Positions 9,601-17,968 of a DNA stretch of 64,000 nt are shown here, piece by piece. Position 1 is the stretch's first letter. Each line of letters opens with the position of its first letter. The notes under the pieces are model-generated. The model saw only the letters and a program-made list of their open reading frames with translations. It was not told the DNA's origin and made no database searches. Source of the DNA: Flavobacterium terrisoli (GTDB taxonomy: Bacteria; Bacteroidota; Bacteroidia; Flavobacteriales; Flavobacteriaceae); assembly GCF_030167905.1 (NCBI RefSeq), contig NZ_JARGNA010000003.1, positions 343,914 through 407,913 on the forward strand, written 5' to 3'. The translations under genes were made by a program, and so were the position numbers.

Positions 9601-11763
9601 CGTTGCCAATGGCACATTGCTGTTTAAACGAATGCGAATTTCAAAAGAAGAATACTCTGTTATCCCGTTTTCAAAAATCCCATCATAATTGGTGTCAACC
9701 AAAACCTGATCATTTGGATTTAAGATGGTTAGTGTCCTATTAATTGGACAGGTAATCCTGATTTCTGTTGAAGCAGTAAATAAATCATTGGCCAATGCTG
9801 TGGAAGCATATTCAACCGCCAAACTGATCGGATTGTTCCAAGTGGTGGTAAAGCTTACTTTGTTTTGTTTTCCATTGGCGGCTTCTGTGACAAAATTGCC
9901 ATTAGCGTCACCAACCACCGGAGTTGCAGAAGGTGTTCCGGTTCCGGCAAATGCTACGGTACCGACAAAAGAATTGGTATAACTGCCAACAGCAACTGTT
10001 CCATTGCTTGTATTGGTCAAATTGACTCCTTGATCTCCGTAGGATTCAGTACAATTGGTAATGCCATCATTGTCATTGTCCAAATCGGCATTGTTGTTGA
10101 TGCCATCATTGTCTGTGTCAATAGGGCATGAGCTAACCGGGATTTCATTGGAATTTATCGGAGCACTACAATTGGAAATAGTTGCGGAAACCAAATAATA
10201 ACCCGGTCCGAGAGCCGATGGTGTATAACTGCTGTTGGTTGCGCCAGGAATCACACTTCCATTAAAAAACCATTGAAAAGTATCAAATGGACTCAAAGTA
10301 TTCACGGATAAAATCGTATTTGGAATGCAGCTGAGTTGTGTGATGTCTAATTGGTTAAAAGAAATTTCAGGTTCAAAAGTAAATCCTGAATAAAATCCAC
10401 CAAAAGTTGCGGCACCACTGGTGCCATAAGCAGCCAGATACAATTCTTCAGTAGAGAATACCGAGACATCACCAGTCAACCCTGTGATGACATAGGTTTC
10501 ATAATTCGTATTACCAACTACAGCGGTTGGTCCGTCAACATTAGCAAACGCTGATAAAGTGGCTAAAGTATAATTGACGCCGTCAATGATAAAATTTAAG
10601 GAAGCTCCGGTTTTAGTTACGATGGTTACCCTTCCGGTGAACTGTCTTCCGCCAACATAATCGATGGAAGGAATATTATCTATTATCCTTGGTGTCTGAC
10701 AACTCAAGGGCGGCACAAAAAATAATTCCTGATTTCTTTGGTCTGTGGCACTATTGTCTCCTATACTCTGATAGGCAAATACTTTTTGACTGGTGTTTAC
10801 ATATAAATTTCCATTAAGATCAAAATTAGAACCATCAAAAACAACATAATCTCCAGCGTTTAAAATAGTTGCCGGTGTAGCTGATCCGCTCAGGTATACT
10901 TCAGTATTGTCAACATCTGCCACCAATAAAACAGTTTCAACCAAATCTATACCGGTACTTTTTATAAAAATGTATTCGGTTTCATTGATGCGCTCTACCG
11001 GTACTATTTGGTCAAAACCTAAATCGAGATTACCAACGGCATTAGTTCCTCCAAACGAACCACAGTTTAAGGCTATCGGTTTGTCTGAGGTTACTAATGA
11101 ACCAATTAATCCGTCTTTGTTGGCCGGATTTGGTCCCTGAACTGCCATCACATAACTTTCACCACTATTTAAAACGATGCTGAATGGGGCATTCCCTAAT
11201 GCGCTATTGATAGGCTGAGTACCGGTTCTCATGCCACTGAAATTGACTGTTGTATTATTTTCTGAGGCTAAAACCGAAATGAATGTAGTGTGAATATCGG
11301 TATAATTACCAACATTGAGATTGGTCAATGCTCCAACCCTGAAATGGGTTCCTAATGAGGCTTTTCCTTTGGATACCAATTCACCGGCCTGGTTTCCGGA
11401 GCCTGCGGTTACTCTGGCAGAAACATAAATTAAGTCATCTGCTTCGACGATATAGCCTTTATTGTTGAATACGGTATTGGCCAAACTGGCATCAACATGC
11501 AGTTGGGTATCATTGCCATAACCTATATCGTAAATGTAAGGCGCGCTTCTGGAAACCGTTCCGTTTATGACGCCTCCGCCCAATTCGATAATCCTGAAAT
11601 TTATTGGATTTATATTGGGAGTTGAAATATATAAAAACTGATCCTCGGCAGTAACATTAGTTGATCCTGAAAGCGGCGGTATATAGTGTGTTTTACTAAA
11701 CTGTGAAAAACAATTTATAGTGAAGAAGGCAATAAATGATAAAAAAAGTAACTTCATTTTCAT
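6664..11763 (-). CDS. Giant T9SS type B surface protein with IgGFc-binding-like N-terminus (1699 aa)
   Basis: After a signal peptide (ending NCFS), residues about 25-440 resemble the IgGFc-binding protein N-terminal beta domain (HYIPPLSGS, QFLYISTP, FGGTNAVGN). Then come an Ig-like module with FQWFFNG, clusters of thrombospondin type 3-like calcium loops (DTDNDG, DNDNDG, DSDNDG, DTDGDG) near residues 548-570 and 770-910, another Ig-like module, and several QCDDDxDG-type beta repeats from about 1061. The C-terminal 85 residues are a T9SS type B sorting domain (YFTPNGDGIHDYW to LKR) very like that of its 785 aa neighbour. Likely a calcium-stabilised adhesin. It is the first gene of the leftward operon. 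SprF/PorP-like partners, often needed by type B cargo, are not in the window. Confidence 0.88.
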   Translation of the reverse strand: MKMKLLFLSFIAFFTINCFSQFSKTHYIPPLSGSTNVTAEDQFLYISTPNINPINFRIIELGGGVINGTVSRSAPYIYDIGYGNDTQLHVDASLANTVFNNKGYIVEADDLIYVSARVTAGSGNQAGELVSKGKASLGTHFRVGALTNLNVGNYTDIHTTFISVLASENNTTVNFSGMRTGTQPINSALGNAPFSIVLNSGESYVMAVQGPNPANKDGLIGSLVTSDKPIALNCGSFGGTNAVGNLDLGFDQIVPVERINETEYIFIKSTGIDLVETVLLVADVDNTEVYLSGSATPATILNAGDYVVFDGSNFDLNGNLYVNTSQKVFAYQSIGDNSATDQRNQELFFVPPLSCQTPRIIDNIPSIDYVGGRQFTGRVTIVTKTGASLNFIIDGVNYTLATLSAFANVDGPTAVVGNTNYETYVITGLTGDVSVFSTEELYLAAYGTSGAATFGGFYSGFTFEPEISFNQLDITQLSCIPNTILSVNTLSPFDTFQWFFNGSVIPGATNSSYTPSALGPGYYLVSATISNCSAPINSNEIPVSSCPIDTDNDGINNNADLDNDNDGITNCTESYGDQGVNLTNTSNGTVAVGSYTNSFVGTVAFAGTGTPSATPVVGDANGNFVTEAANGKQNKVSFTTTWNNPISLAVEYASTALANDLFTASTEIRITCPINRTLTILNPNDQVLVDTNYDGIFENGITEYSSFEIRIRLNSNVPLATGTGTFSIRGNLIDAITVTNVNLVDTNTSRAALRLIATCVPKNSDNDAIADQLDYDSDNDAIPDFVESQGQNVVALSNSDTNNDGIDDIFGTGITPADSDNDTYPNYLDIDSDNDGIFDIIESGSPGNGSNTNGITLNPIGSNGLDNSLETSADSGVVNYTIADTDGDGILNYIELDSDDDDCFDVKEAGFSDVNNDGVLGEDSPIVIGGSGVVVNASGYGVPNGNYVIGAPISISAQPVDITTCELQSATFTITSVPVDSYQWQLSTDNETSWSNLVNNATYSGVNTVSLTVSNVSPLMAGYKYRVFINKNGNSCGLYSDAAVLTTYALPVVTTPITLKQCDDDTDGISVFNLTQKNDVISTNYLNETFTYYTTLAAANSENSTFEITTPLAYTSGNASVYAHVENSNGCFRVARIDLIVSVTQIPANFVVPNQYLCDDYLDAVNDDRDGISGPFNFTAIQNSLMAILPANVSVKFYKTEADFLAETDASGNSLAIANITNYRNIGFPNTQTIWVRVDSTLDNSCFGYKTFDVVVEALPTAYPVNAANLIRHCDDNQDGIYGFDTSGIQAAVLNGQTGVNVTYFRANGTQIQPFPNPYNVTGSQTITIRVSNNTTQTGGQPCYDEVPLQFIVDDLPEAFAVSNALTTTCDDEAISIEQNGLYDFDTTTYLNTILGTQTGMNVYYYDQNNVLIPSTIPNQLPNPFTTGTQNVRVVVENPINTACYAETIIPFVVNPVPKIDQEETIIICVPANQAVIDAGIVDGSPISAYTYQWYDNNVIMAGQINYSLTVNTPGVYSVTVTNSFGCTRTRVITVIGSEIATIQSIEVTELTDINSILINVTGSGDYEFSLDDVNGPYRDSNFFNNVPIGFHELYVRDKNGCGSLGPILIAVLGIPKYFTPNGDGIHDYWNIKGVSMLSSTNTIIYVFDRYGKLLKQISAFSPGWDGTYNGHQMPGDDYWYTIELEDGRSVKGHFTLKR

Positions 11764-11845
11764 TTGCTAAAATTAGCAAATAAAAAAGAAAACATAAAAG
11801 AAGTTTTCCTATTTATGTTTTCTTTAAGAATTGGTAAATGATTGA

Positions 11846-12682
11846 TTATAAATCTCGTTTTTTGATTATCTGATAAGAAGAGAGAATGAAGATGGCTGTC
11901 CAGGCCAACACAATAAGAATCGAGGAAAAATGAACATCATAATCTTTGACACTGTTTTCTCCTACTGCGTTTTGGATATTTTGGATGGCACTCATTCTGG
12001 TAAATGGTTCAATGATTAGATTGCTCATTGATTCAAGAGGCGCAAAGGAATAAAACGTATCGACTCTCGGGTCTCTGTCAAAGAATTCAAATTTGGCGAA
12101 AGCATAGGATATTTTTTCACCTATAAACCAAAAGAATAAAAAACCTAACGCAAAAGCAGAGCGCTTTATCAGTACACCCAAAAACAAACAGAAGGAGAAA
12201 AACCCAAGAAGTTTCACAAAGTAAGCCAAAAGGTATTCCAACTCTGAAAATATTATGCTAGGTTCATTGTATGATGAAAAGCTCAAGCCCAGCAGTAGTG
12301 ACATGACAAAGACAAATACTGTAGAGACTAAGGCAAAAAGCACGACGGTTAAAAACTTGGAAAGCATGAATTCCTTTTTGCTCATGCCGTCAATAAGGTT
12401 TTGCTTCAAAGTGCCATAACTGTACTCGTTGGCCATCATCGAGACGATGACTACCGCCAGGAAAAATTTGAGTAACGAAGCTACCCAGGTATTAAAATGC
12501 CAGATAAAGGGAAAATTGAAAATCCCCATTTCGGCAAAATGTATTTTAAAAGTTCCTATCTCAAACTTGATGGAAGCAATCAGGGCGATAAAAGAGAGAA
12601 TGACAAAATAGCCTATAGTCAAAACTTTACTGGCGCGATTTTTCCAGATTTTTTGTAATTCAATGGCAAGTAATCTTTTCAT
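11846..12682 (-). CDS. ABC-2 type transporter permease
   Basis: Integral membrane protein of 278 aa with about six hydrophobic segments, opening with a short cytoplasmic stretch (RLLAIELQKIWKNRAS) typical of ABC-2 permeases. It would form the channel for the ATPase encoded immediately upstream (14 bp gap), probably for export. The central NEYSYGTLKQNLIDGMSK stretch is characteristic of the family. The substrate is unknown. Family call is firm. Confidence 0.85.
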   Translation of the reverse strand: MKRLLAIELQKIWKNRASKVLTIGYFVILSFIALIASIKFEIGTFKIHFAEMGIFNFPFIWHFNTWVASLLKFFLAVVIVSMMANEYSYGTLKQNLIDGMSKKEFMLSKFLTVVLFALVSTVFVFVMSLLLGLSFSSYNEPSIIFSELEYLLAYFVKLLGFFSFCLFLGVLIKRSAFALGFLFFWFIGEKISYAFAKFEFFDRDPRVDTFYSFAPLESMSNLIIEPFTRMSAIQNIQNAVGENSVKDYDVHFSSILIVLAWTAIFILSSYQIIKKRDL

Positions 12683-12696
12683 GGTCGAGGCGTTTA

Positions 12697-13590
12697 TTAT
12701 TTGGTTAAAGCTAAAAATTGTTCTTCTAAACTCAGTTTTTTCATGACCAAATGATTCAGATAAATGCCTTTGCCAACCAGGTATTTGTTCAATTCGGCAG
12801 GATCAACATTTCTTTTGAAATGAACGATTACCTTACCTTCAACTTCCGAAATTTTTTCAATTTCCTGATGTTCATTGATGGTTTCAATCAGCTTGTTGTT
12901 GTCATTGGCTTGAAGTTCGAAATAAGCTTCGTGCGCTATCATTCCGTCAACTGTGCCATTGTACAGGATTTCGCCATAGCGCAAAACCAACACATGGCTG
13001 CACACTTTTTCGACTTCGTCCAATAGGTGAGAAGCCAAAAGAATCGTTGTGCCTTGAGAGGCAATCAATCTTATGATATCCCTGATTTGGTGAATTCCCT
13101 GTGGATCCAAACCATTGGTTGGTTCGTCCAAAATTAAAATTTCCGGGTCATTCAAAAGCGCAGAGGCAATGGCCAATCGTTGTTTCATTCCCAGGGAGAA
13201 AGTTTTGAACTTGCTGTCTTTCCTTTCCATGAGGCCAACAACAGTAAGTTTTTCATCGACTTTATCATAGCTGATGCCTTTGATTTTGCAAACCAATTCC
13301 AGGTTTTCTTTTGCCGTCATGTAAGGATAAAAATTGGGACGTTCGATGATAGCACCTACTTTTTTCAAAGCGTCGTGGGTTTCCATAGCGCCGTCAAACC
13401 AACTGTAGTCACCGGACGTTTTGTTGACCACATTCAAAACGATGCCTAAGGTGGTGGATTTTCCACTTCCGTTTGGACCGAGAATGCCATAAACATTGCC
13501 TTTGTGTATTTCGAGAGAAACGTCTTTTACCGCATGGATTTTGCCGTAACGTTTATTGAGTTTATGAATGGAGAGAATAGTAGATTCCAA
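12697..13590 (-). CDS. ABC transporter ATP-binding protein
   Basis: 297 aa ATPase partner of the ABC-2 permease. Walker A GPNGSGKST is at 38-46, the signature SLGMKQ starts at 132 and Walker B ILILDE is at 151-156, followed by a switch-loop region and a C-terminal extension of about 80 residues, as in DrrA/BcrA-type exporters. The start is TTG at 13590: an in-frame stop lies only two codons upstream and no ATG exists before Walker A, so the rare start codon is forced. The pair may export a lipid, peptide or drug. Confidence 0.88.
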   Translation of the reverse strand: MESTILSIHKLNKRYGKIHAVKDVSLEIHKGNVYGILGPNGSGKSTTLGIVLNVVNKTSGDYSWFDGAMETHDALKKVGAIIERPNFYPYMTAKENLELVCKIKGISYDKVDEKLTVVGLMERKDSKFKTFSLGMKQRLAIASALLNDPEILILDEPTNGLDPQGIHQIRDIIRLIASQGTTILLASHLLDEVEKVCSHVLVLRYGEILYNGTVDGMIAHEAYFELQANDNNKLIETINEHQEIEKISEVEGKVIVHFKRNVDPAELNKYLVGKGIYLNHLVMKKLSLEEQFLALTK

Positions 13591-13637
13591 TGGTCAGTTT
13601 TTTTGATTTAAAATAGGACGAATGAAATCTTAATTTG

Positions 13638-13904
13638 TTACTGCTCTTTTTTTGGAAAGTAAAATTTATTGATAAATTGTTTTTTCAGATTCAAATAGAA
13701 AAGCGTTTCGTTAATGTCTTTGAGTTTAGAAGTCAAGGTTATTTTATGACCTCTGCTGTCATTGGTAGCCTGCAGTCTGCAAACTTCACATTCATACTCG
13801 CTGAAATGAAAATTGATTTTTTTGGTTTCCACAAAGCGATGTCCAAGAATGGAACAGCGATAATTCTTTTTCACCATTCCTTGAGTTAAGTAATTAATAT
13901 TCAT
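13638..13904 (-). CDS. Small conserved-type protein with zinc-ribbon-like cysteines
   Basis: 88 aa and not confidently recognised. It has CSILGH near the N-terminus and CEVC about 20 residues later, a C-x3-G-H plus C-x2-C pattern that could bind zinc (compare DUF1660-type small proteins). The C-terminus is basic and rich in Lys and Phe. The gene starts at ATG 13904; a TAnnnTTTG-like promoter is seen at 14031-14039 on this strand, which would leave a ~120-base leader containing the palindromic repeat at 13946-13964. The ABC operon follows 47 bp downstream. Confidence 0.6.
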   Translation of the reverse strand: MNINYLTQGMVKKNYRCSILGHRFVETKKINFHFSEYECEVCRLQATNDSRGHKITLTSKLKDINETLFYLNLKKQFINKFYFPKKEQ

Positions 13905-13909
13905 AGGAT

Positions 13910-13985
13910 AGGGTTTTATTCCGCTACGCTTGTCACTAATTTACCGAATGTTCACTGAACATTCTCCTCTTAATATCAAATGTCT
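13910..13985 (-). repeat. Palindromic AGT-loop repeat, copy 1 (with GCGGAATAAA tail)
   Basis: Read leftward, it has GAGGAGAATG and a perfect stem of 8 bp arms (13946-13953 with 13957-13964) around an AGT loop, then a tail ending AAGCGTAGCGGAATAAA at 13912-13930. Copies at 26091-26130 and 59998-60033 share the leader and loop with compensatory arm changes. It sits in the probable 5' leader of the 88 aa gene. The rest of the gap (13986-14114) holds a likely promoter and nothing else recognised. Confidence 0.65.
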
Positions 13986-14030
13986 CGGGTTTGTTAGGCA
14001 TAGTAAACTTATCATTTTGCCGTTTAAGTG

Positions 14031-14039
14031 CAAAATATA
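14031..14039 (-). promoter_or_regulatory. Possible promoter of the 88 aa gene
   Basis: Read leftward the sequence is TATATTTTG, close to TAnnTTTG with one extra base. It points towards the 88 aa gene, 127 bases away. Weak evidence. Confidence 0.35.
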
Positions 14040-14114
14040 GTCGTTAAAATGCATTGTTTTAACTATTTAATAAGTATAAAACCTACAAAATTTAACAATT
14101 TGAAAACAATTAAT

Positions 14115-15959
14115 TTACTTATAAGGAACAATGATTGGCTGCCCAATTTGGTAATCCGGAAGTGCTAAGTCATTGTTTTTGAATGAGTTTGACTTATAGA
14201 TATTGCTTCCGTCAAAAGGAATAGACGGGTAATAAGAGAACGAAATTTGGAAGCTGTTGAACACCAAATAATCATTGTTGATTAAAACACCTAAACTGAA
14301 TTTGGAATACAATCTGCCATCAAAAGAGTCATCGGTTTCATCTCCCAAAAGACCAAAAGTCATATTGTAAAACGGACTAAAGTGAAAACCATGCCAATTG
14401 CCCGGGGCATAAGTTTGGGTTTGAAAAGCCAATGATAATTTTCGGGTTCCATAGATCAGCGGATTATTAAACCCAGAAATACCATCGTCATCAGAGAGTT
14501 GAACCCGATCTTTTATGATTGGATTTCTGTGATTTCCGATGACCAAAATTGGTTTTATAAACTGTCTGATTTTCCAATCACCCCAAAACATAAGATTGGT
14601 AAAATAATTGCCTTCAACCCTGAAAGTGGTTTCTTCGGTACAACCATTGCTAAAAAAGCTTCCCCATTGGGCATTGATGCCAAAATAGCCCAACTTAAAG
14701 TAATCACCATAGGCAAAACGACCGCCAAAATAACTTCTTCTTCTATCGTTTTTATCCTGAAATCCTGCAGTTATCGAATATACTTGTCCATACGGAATAT
14801 CTTCGATGATGCCAAAGTTGAACAAGTATTTGTCTTCGGCAAACTTTCGGGTATTCAAACCGATGGTGCCTAAATACAATTTTTCAGAAGCAAAAAATCG
14901 GGTCGGATCATAAGGCAATGTTGGTGTTTCCAAATAGTCTACATTCTTATAACCTATGGTAGTCACTAAATTGGTCGTCCTGAAATCTTCGTCTTTTCCT
15001 TTGAAAATCTTAAATGAATGGCCTAACCAATATTCCTGAGTTTCCAATTTGAATCGATGGTCTTCAAAAATACCGTTGGTATCCGGTAACGAATCAACGT
15101 AAAACTTATTTTCAATATAAACACCTCCGGCCAAACGGGTCAAAGGAGAGACAAACTGTCGTTCAAAACGCGCACTTTTGGTGGTATTGTTGTAAATTGA
15201 ATTTTCATAAGTAAGAACCGTATTGATGTAAGTATTTTTAATATTACTAATCGAGTACTGACCGATATAAGCAGTTTGTCCCGTATCAAAAATTTTGGTG
15301 AAATCGTTTTTGAATTCGTGACCGAGACCAAAGAAATTACGCTCGGTGAGCTCAAAATTCCCTCGGGAACTCGACAAACTTCCGGACGGAATCAAACTCC
15401 AGGAATCCAAAACGCGTATCGAAATATCAACCGAATCTTTACTGCCGGGAATTTCTACCGGTTTGATAATCACAGAACGGGTATAGCGCTGGCGACGAAT
15501 CAAACGCTCGGATTCTTTGACCACAATCGAATCTAAAGGTTCATTTTTTTTGAAAAGCAATAAGTTACGGATGGTCCAGTTTTTGGTTTTGAGATGCAGT
15601 CTGTTTCCAAATTTTTCAACGCCATTATGAGGTTCGTCTTTGTAATTGTCGACAGCATATCCAAACGGATCAAGGGTTTCTATATTGATGTTTCGGATGA
15701 TTTTGCCTTCGCTTCTGTCGAATGCCTTTTTGATTAAGAACCTTTTCCTTTTGGCGCCGGAAGTAGGTTTTGGTTTTCGGCTGGATTTGAACAGTAATTT
15801 ATAAACGGCTTTACTGAACTTACTTTTCTTGGAAATGGTTTCAATCTTCTTCAGTACTTTGGTAGAATCATTACCGCTATGCACTTCTTTTTCCTGCGCC
15901 AGGATATTTTGGCTGACAAGAAAAAACAGTAGGAAGTATGTGAAGTGTTTTAGGGTCAT
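14115..15959 (-). CDS. Outer-membrane beta-barrel protein with POTRA-like region (Omp85-related)
   Basis: 614 aa from ATG 15959 (MTLKHFTYF), chosen because a signal peptide ending NILAQ starts there; an upstream ATG at 16007 would put 16 residues in front of it. Residues about 85-195 look like a POTRA module (RNINIETLDPFG, then SERLIRRQRY and SVDISIRVLD). The remainder is rich in alternating aromatic strands such as HFSPFYNMTFG and ends with a strand-like YQIGQPIIVPYK. This suggests an Omp85/BamA-type barrel, role unknown (assembly factor, patatin-less relative or surface-lipid export). No neighbour suggests a substrate. Confidence 0.65.
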   Translation of the reverse strand: MTLKHFTYFLLFFLVSQNILAQEKEVHSGNDSTKVLKKIETISKKSKFSKAVYKLLFKSSRKPKPTSGAKRKRFLIKKAFDRSEGKIIRNINIETLDPFGYAVDNYKDEPHNGVEKFGNRLHLKTKNWTIRNLLLFKKNEPLDSIVVKESERLIRRQRYTRSVIIKPVEIPGSKDSVDISIRVLDSWSLIPSGSLSSSRGNFELTERNFFGLGHEFKNDFTKIFDTGQTAYIGQYSISNIKNTYINTVLTYENSIYNNTTKSARFERQFVSPLTRLAGGVYIENKFYVDSLPDTNGIFEDHRFKLETQEYWLGHSFKIFKGKDEDFRTTNLVTTIGYKNVDYLETPTLPYDPTRFFASEKLYLGTIGLNTRKFAEDKYLFNFGIIEDIPYGQVYSITAGFQDKNDRRRSYFGGRFAYGDYFKLGYFGINAQWGSFFSNGCTEETTFRVEGNYFTNLMFWGDWKIRQFIKPILVIGNHRNPIIKDRVQLSDDDGISGFNNPLIYGTRKLSLAFQTQTYAPGNWHGFHFSPFYNMTFGLLGDETDDSFDGRLYSKFSLGVLINNDYLVFNSFQISFSYYPSIPFDGSNIYKSNSFKNNDLALPDYQIGQPIIVPYK

Positions 15960-16006
15960 TATTGCTTTTATACAAAACGGGAAAGATATAAAAATATTGC
16001 CATGCA

Positions 16007-16041
16007 TAAAAAAATCCCCAACCGTTTTAACAATTGAGGAT
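16007..16041 (-). terminator. Terminator of the nucleoid-associated protein gene
   Basis: Read leftward, an 8 bp stem ATCCTCAA / TTGGGGAT (one G-U pair; arms at 16034-16041 and 16014-16021) is followed by seven T. It separates the gene ending at 16064 from the outer-membrane gene downstream. Confidence 0.65.
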
Positions 16042-16063
16042 GGTGTTTTTTCTTATGTTAGCT

Positions 16064-17122
16064 CTAAGATTTGTTTTCTTTATTGAAGTAAACCAAATAG
16101 TAATACATCTGTTTTTCTTCATCCCAACCTTTTTCAACAAATTTCTCTGCACTTTCCGGGTTGATGAAATCCAATTTGATTTGGATGTTGGTATCGAGAT
16201 TAATCACGTTTTTGATTGACTTTCTCGCGTCGGTTACAGCGCTATTGGCAATCGGGAAGTTGGTAATGTCTTCGATGCTGTATTTTTCACCTTTGTCTAC
16301 TTTATAGTTTTTAAACTCCGGAATCAAATCAGGATTGTCCAATACTTCGTTTAGAAAAGCCGTTTCTTCAAACTGGTCATTTTTGGCAAAATGATTCACC
16401 GCGCGGTTCATGAACATTACTTCTTCTTTTTTGTCTTCTGCAGGAAGCACCACATCTTTCGCAAAGCCCTGACAGAATTTTAAATACTTTTTGGTATAGA
16501 AATTCTCATCCTGGAATGCATCTACCGAAAGGAAATGCTCCAACCAATAACGCGCGTCATAACGGTTACTGTCTACAGTCAAAATCTTATAACCTTCTTC
16601 TTTTTTGTAATTGAAAATCAAACAGCCTTTGTCCAATTTGCTTAGGTTGATTCCCTGTTGTAAAATCATTTCCAAAGTAGTGCCTTTTTCTTCAAACTGC
16701 ATAAAATCAGATTTGATTTCGCTTTTGAAAACCCCAATCGCATCCACGACATTATTGTCGATGGAAACATTGGTTAAATGCGCTACATATACTTCACCAT
16801 TCTTGATGTGCGGATGATTTGATTGTTCGAAAAGGTGTTTGGTAATCTTTTTAGAAACCTCATGTGTATCACTTGGATTGGTGAAAAGCTCAGTCGCCAA
16901 GTTGAACATATCGTTGTATTCCAAATCTACATCGTGTGCAAACTGGAAATAGTTTTCTTCTTTTTCGCGGAACGATTTAAAGAAATATTCTTTTAAAAGC
17001 GGTACGATTTCGTCATTCAAACCATAAGGCTGGTCTGAAAGGAAAATGGCTTCGTTGCGGCTTTTGTTTCCAACACGGTGGATGGATAAAGATTCGATGT
17101 GGGCGTTAAATAGGTTGATCAT
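16064..17122 (-). CDS. Nucleoid-associated protein, NdpA/YejK family
   Basis: 352 aa cytoplasmic protein of family PF04245. The N-terminus MINLFNAHIESLSIHRVGN and the central region around VSIDNNVVDAIGVFKSE, GCLIFNYKKEEGY and RYWLEHFLSV match the family, whose E. coli member YejK associates with the nucleoid. The exact role is not established, and in Bacteroidota the gene is usually a stand-alone housekeeping gene. It has its own terminator. The gap upstream is filled by an AGCTTTTAGC-type repeat. Confidence 0.85.
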   Translation of the reverse strand: MINLFNAHIESLSIHRVGNKSRNEAIFLSDQPYGLNDEIVPLLKEYFFKSFREKEENYFQFAHDVDLEYNDMFNLATELFTNPSDTHEVSKKITKHLFEQSNHPHIKNGEVYVAHLTNVSIDNNVVDAIGVFKSEIKSDFMQFEEKGTTLEMILQQGINLSKLDKGCLIFNYKKEEGYKILTVDSNRYDARYWLEHFLSVDAFQDENFYTKKYLKFCQGFAKDVVLPAEDKKEEVMFMNRAVNHFAKNDQFEETAFLNEVLDNPDLIPEFKNYKVDKGEKYSIEDITNFPIANSAVTDARKSIKNVINLDTNIQIKLDFINPESAEKFVEKGWDEEKQMYYYLVYFNKENKS

Positions 17123-17124
17123 TT

Positions 17125-17232
17125 GTAGCGGTTAGCTAGCTATCAGCGATTAGCCTTTAGCAGTTAGCTTTTTATAATTAATTAAATAGTGTAATGTTAT
17201 CAAAGCTGAGCGCTAATAGCTTTCAGCTAAAA
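17125..17232. repeat. AGCGATTAGC/AGCTTTTAGC-type intergenic repeat
   Basis: The gap between the NdpA-like and pRiA4b-like genes is built of variants of TTAGC units (CGGTTAGCTAGC, AGCGATTAGCC, CAGTTAGCTTTT, then GCTAATAGC, AGCTAAAAGC). The two halves are loosely inverted and can fold together. A shorter copy is at 60662-60697 against the rpmI stop codon. Confidence 0.55.
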
Positions 17233-17238
17233 GCTAGG

Positions 17239-17775
17239 TTAATTCCAATTCTCCTCAAACCCATAGTCTTCGAAGCTGTCATCGCCGCCAAACATATCCA
17301 AATCGTCATCGTCTAAATCGTCTTCAAATTCCGCATAGAAATCTTCATTTTCGGCTTCAAATTCTTTTTCAGGAGCAATCGCAGGTAATACGCCGTGAGA
17401 GAACAATAGGTTTGGATAGATTACGCCAATTTCTTCCTCTTCAACTGCGGCCAATTCTACTAAAAATGTCCACATATTGATAAAGTCGTAAACGTAGATG
17501 ATTTTGGTTTGGTCTTCGCCCAATAACTGATTCAATGGATAATCACTCATGATTTTTTGTTCGCCGACAATATCACCGGTATCAAACATCGGGATTTCCT
17601 CTTCCTGGTTCCATTGGTCATCACAAGTATAAAAAGAAGCCACTTCCAAACCGTCAAAACCAAACGCATTGACAATGGCATTGTGCAAATCTTCTAAAGT
17701 ATCGGCTTCCTGAATCGCAATATCTCTGAAAACATCTTCTTCGGCATCAAGAATTGCTCTGAATTTATAAATCAT
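17239..17775 (-). CDS. Plasmid pRiA4b ORF-3-like protein (PF07929)
   Basis: 178 aa. The fold signature is the opening MIYKFRAILDAEEDVFRDI and the central YVYDFINMWTFLVELAAV, where the family usually has YxYDxGDxWxHxI. The C-terminal 45 residues are extremely acidic (DDLDDDDLDMFGGDD). The family was named from a plasmid and from IS1096 TnpR, but chromosomal copies are common and no transposase is near. Molecular function unknown. A TAnnTTTG promoter lies 23 bases upstream of the ATG. Confidence 0.8.
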   Translation of the reverse strand: MIYKFRAILDAEEDVFRDIAIQEADTLEDLHNAIVNAFGFDGLEVASFYTCDDQWNQEEEIPMFDTGDIVGEQKIMSDYPLNQLLGEDQTKIIYVYDFINMWTFLVELAAVEEEEIGVIYPNLLFSHGVLPAIAPEKEFEAENEDFYAEFEDDLDDDDLDMFGGDDSFEDYGFEENWN

Positions 17776-17797
17776 AATCGTAATTTTTATAAGCGAG

Positions 17798-17805
17798 CAA
17801 AGATA
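17798..17805 (-). promoter_or_regulatory. Promoter -7 of the pRiA4b-like gene
   Basis: Read leftward: TATCTTTG, a full match to TAnnTTTG, 23 bases before the ATG at 17775. AT-rich ATTATGAATTGTGAATTATG-type repeats (17812-17848) lie just upstream. Confidence 0.55.
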
Positions 17806-17868
17806 AATTATAATTCATCATTATGAATTGTGAATTATGAATTGTTGAAAAGATTTTTTGAATTGCTA

Positions 17869-17911
17869 CCCGAGTACGAAGTGCAAACGGTATGGAGCGA
17901 AGCGGAATAAA
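17869..17911 (+). repeat. CCCGAG...GCGGAATAAA repeat, family 2 copy A
   Basis: CCCGAG, a weak GTAC-GAA-GTGC mini-hairpin, then CGGTATGGAGCGAAGCGGAATAAA-type tail (17888-17911). Relatives are at 28698-28739, 29359-29398, 43714-43750 and 44562-44602. Confidence 0.55.
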
Positions 17912-17931
17912 TTGTTGAAAAGTATTTGCAC

Positions 17932-17959
17932 AAAAAAACCTAGCGACTGTACTAGGTTT
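17932..17959 (-). terminator. Terminator of the 130 aa exported-protein gene
   Basis: Read leftward: AAACCTAG stem (arms 17952-17959 and 17936-17943) with an 8-base loop, then T7. It lies 10 bases past the stop of the gene at 17969. Confidence 0.8.
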
Positions 17960-17968
17960 GCTTTATGG

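Noticed and set aside
17239..17775. Insertion-sequence remnant suggested by the IS1096 TnpR-like family name
   Set aside because: The name is historical. There is no transposase, no terminal inverted repeat and no target duplication, and the gene has its own consensus promoter.
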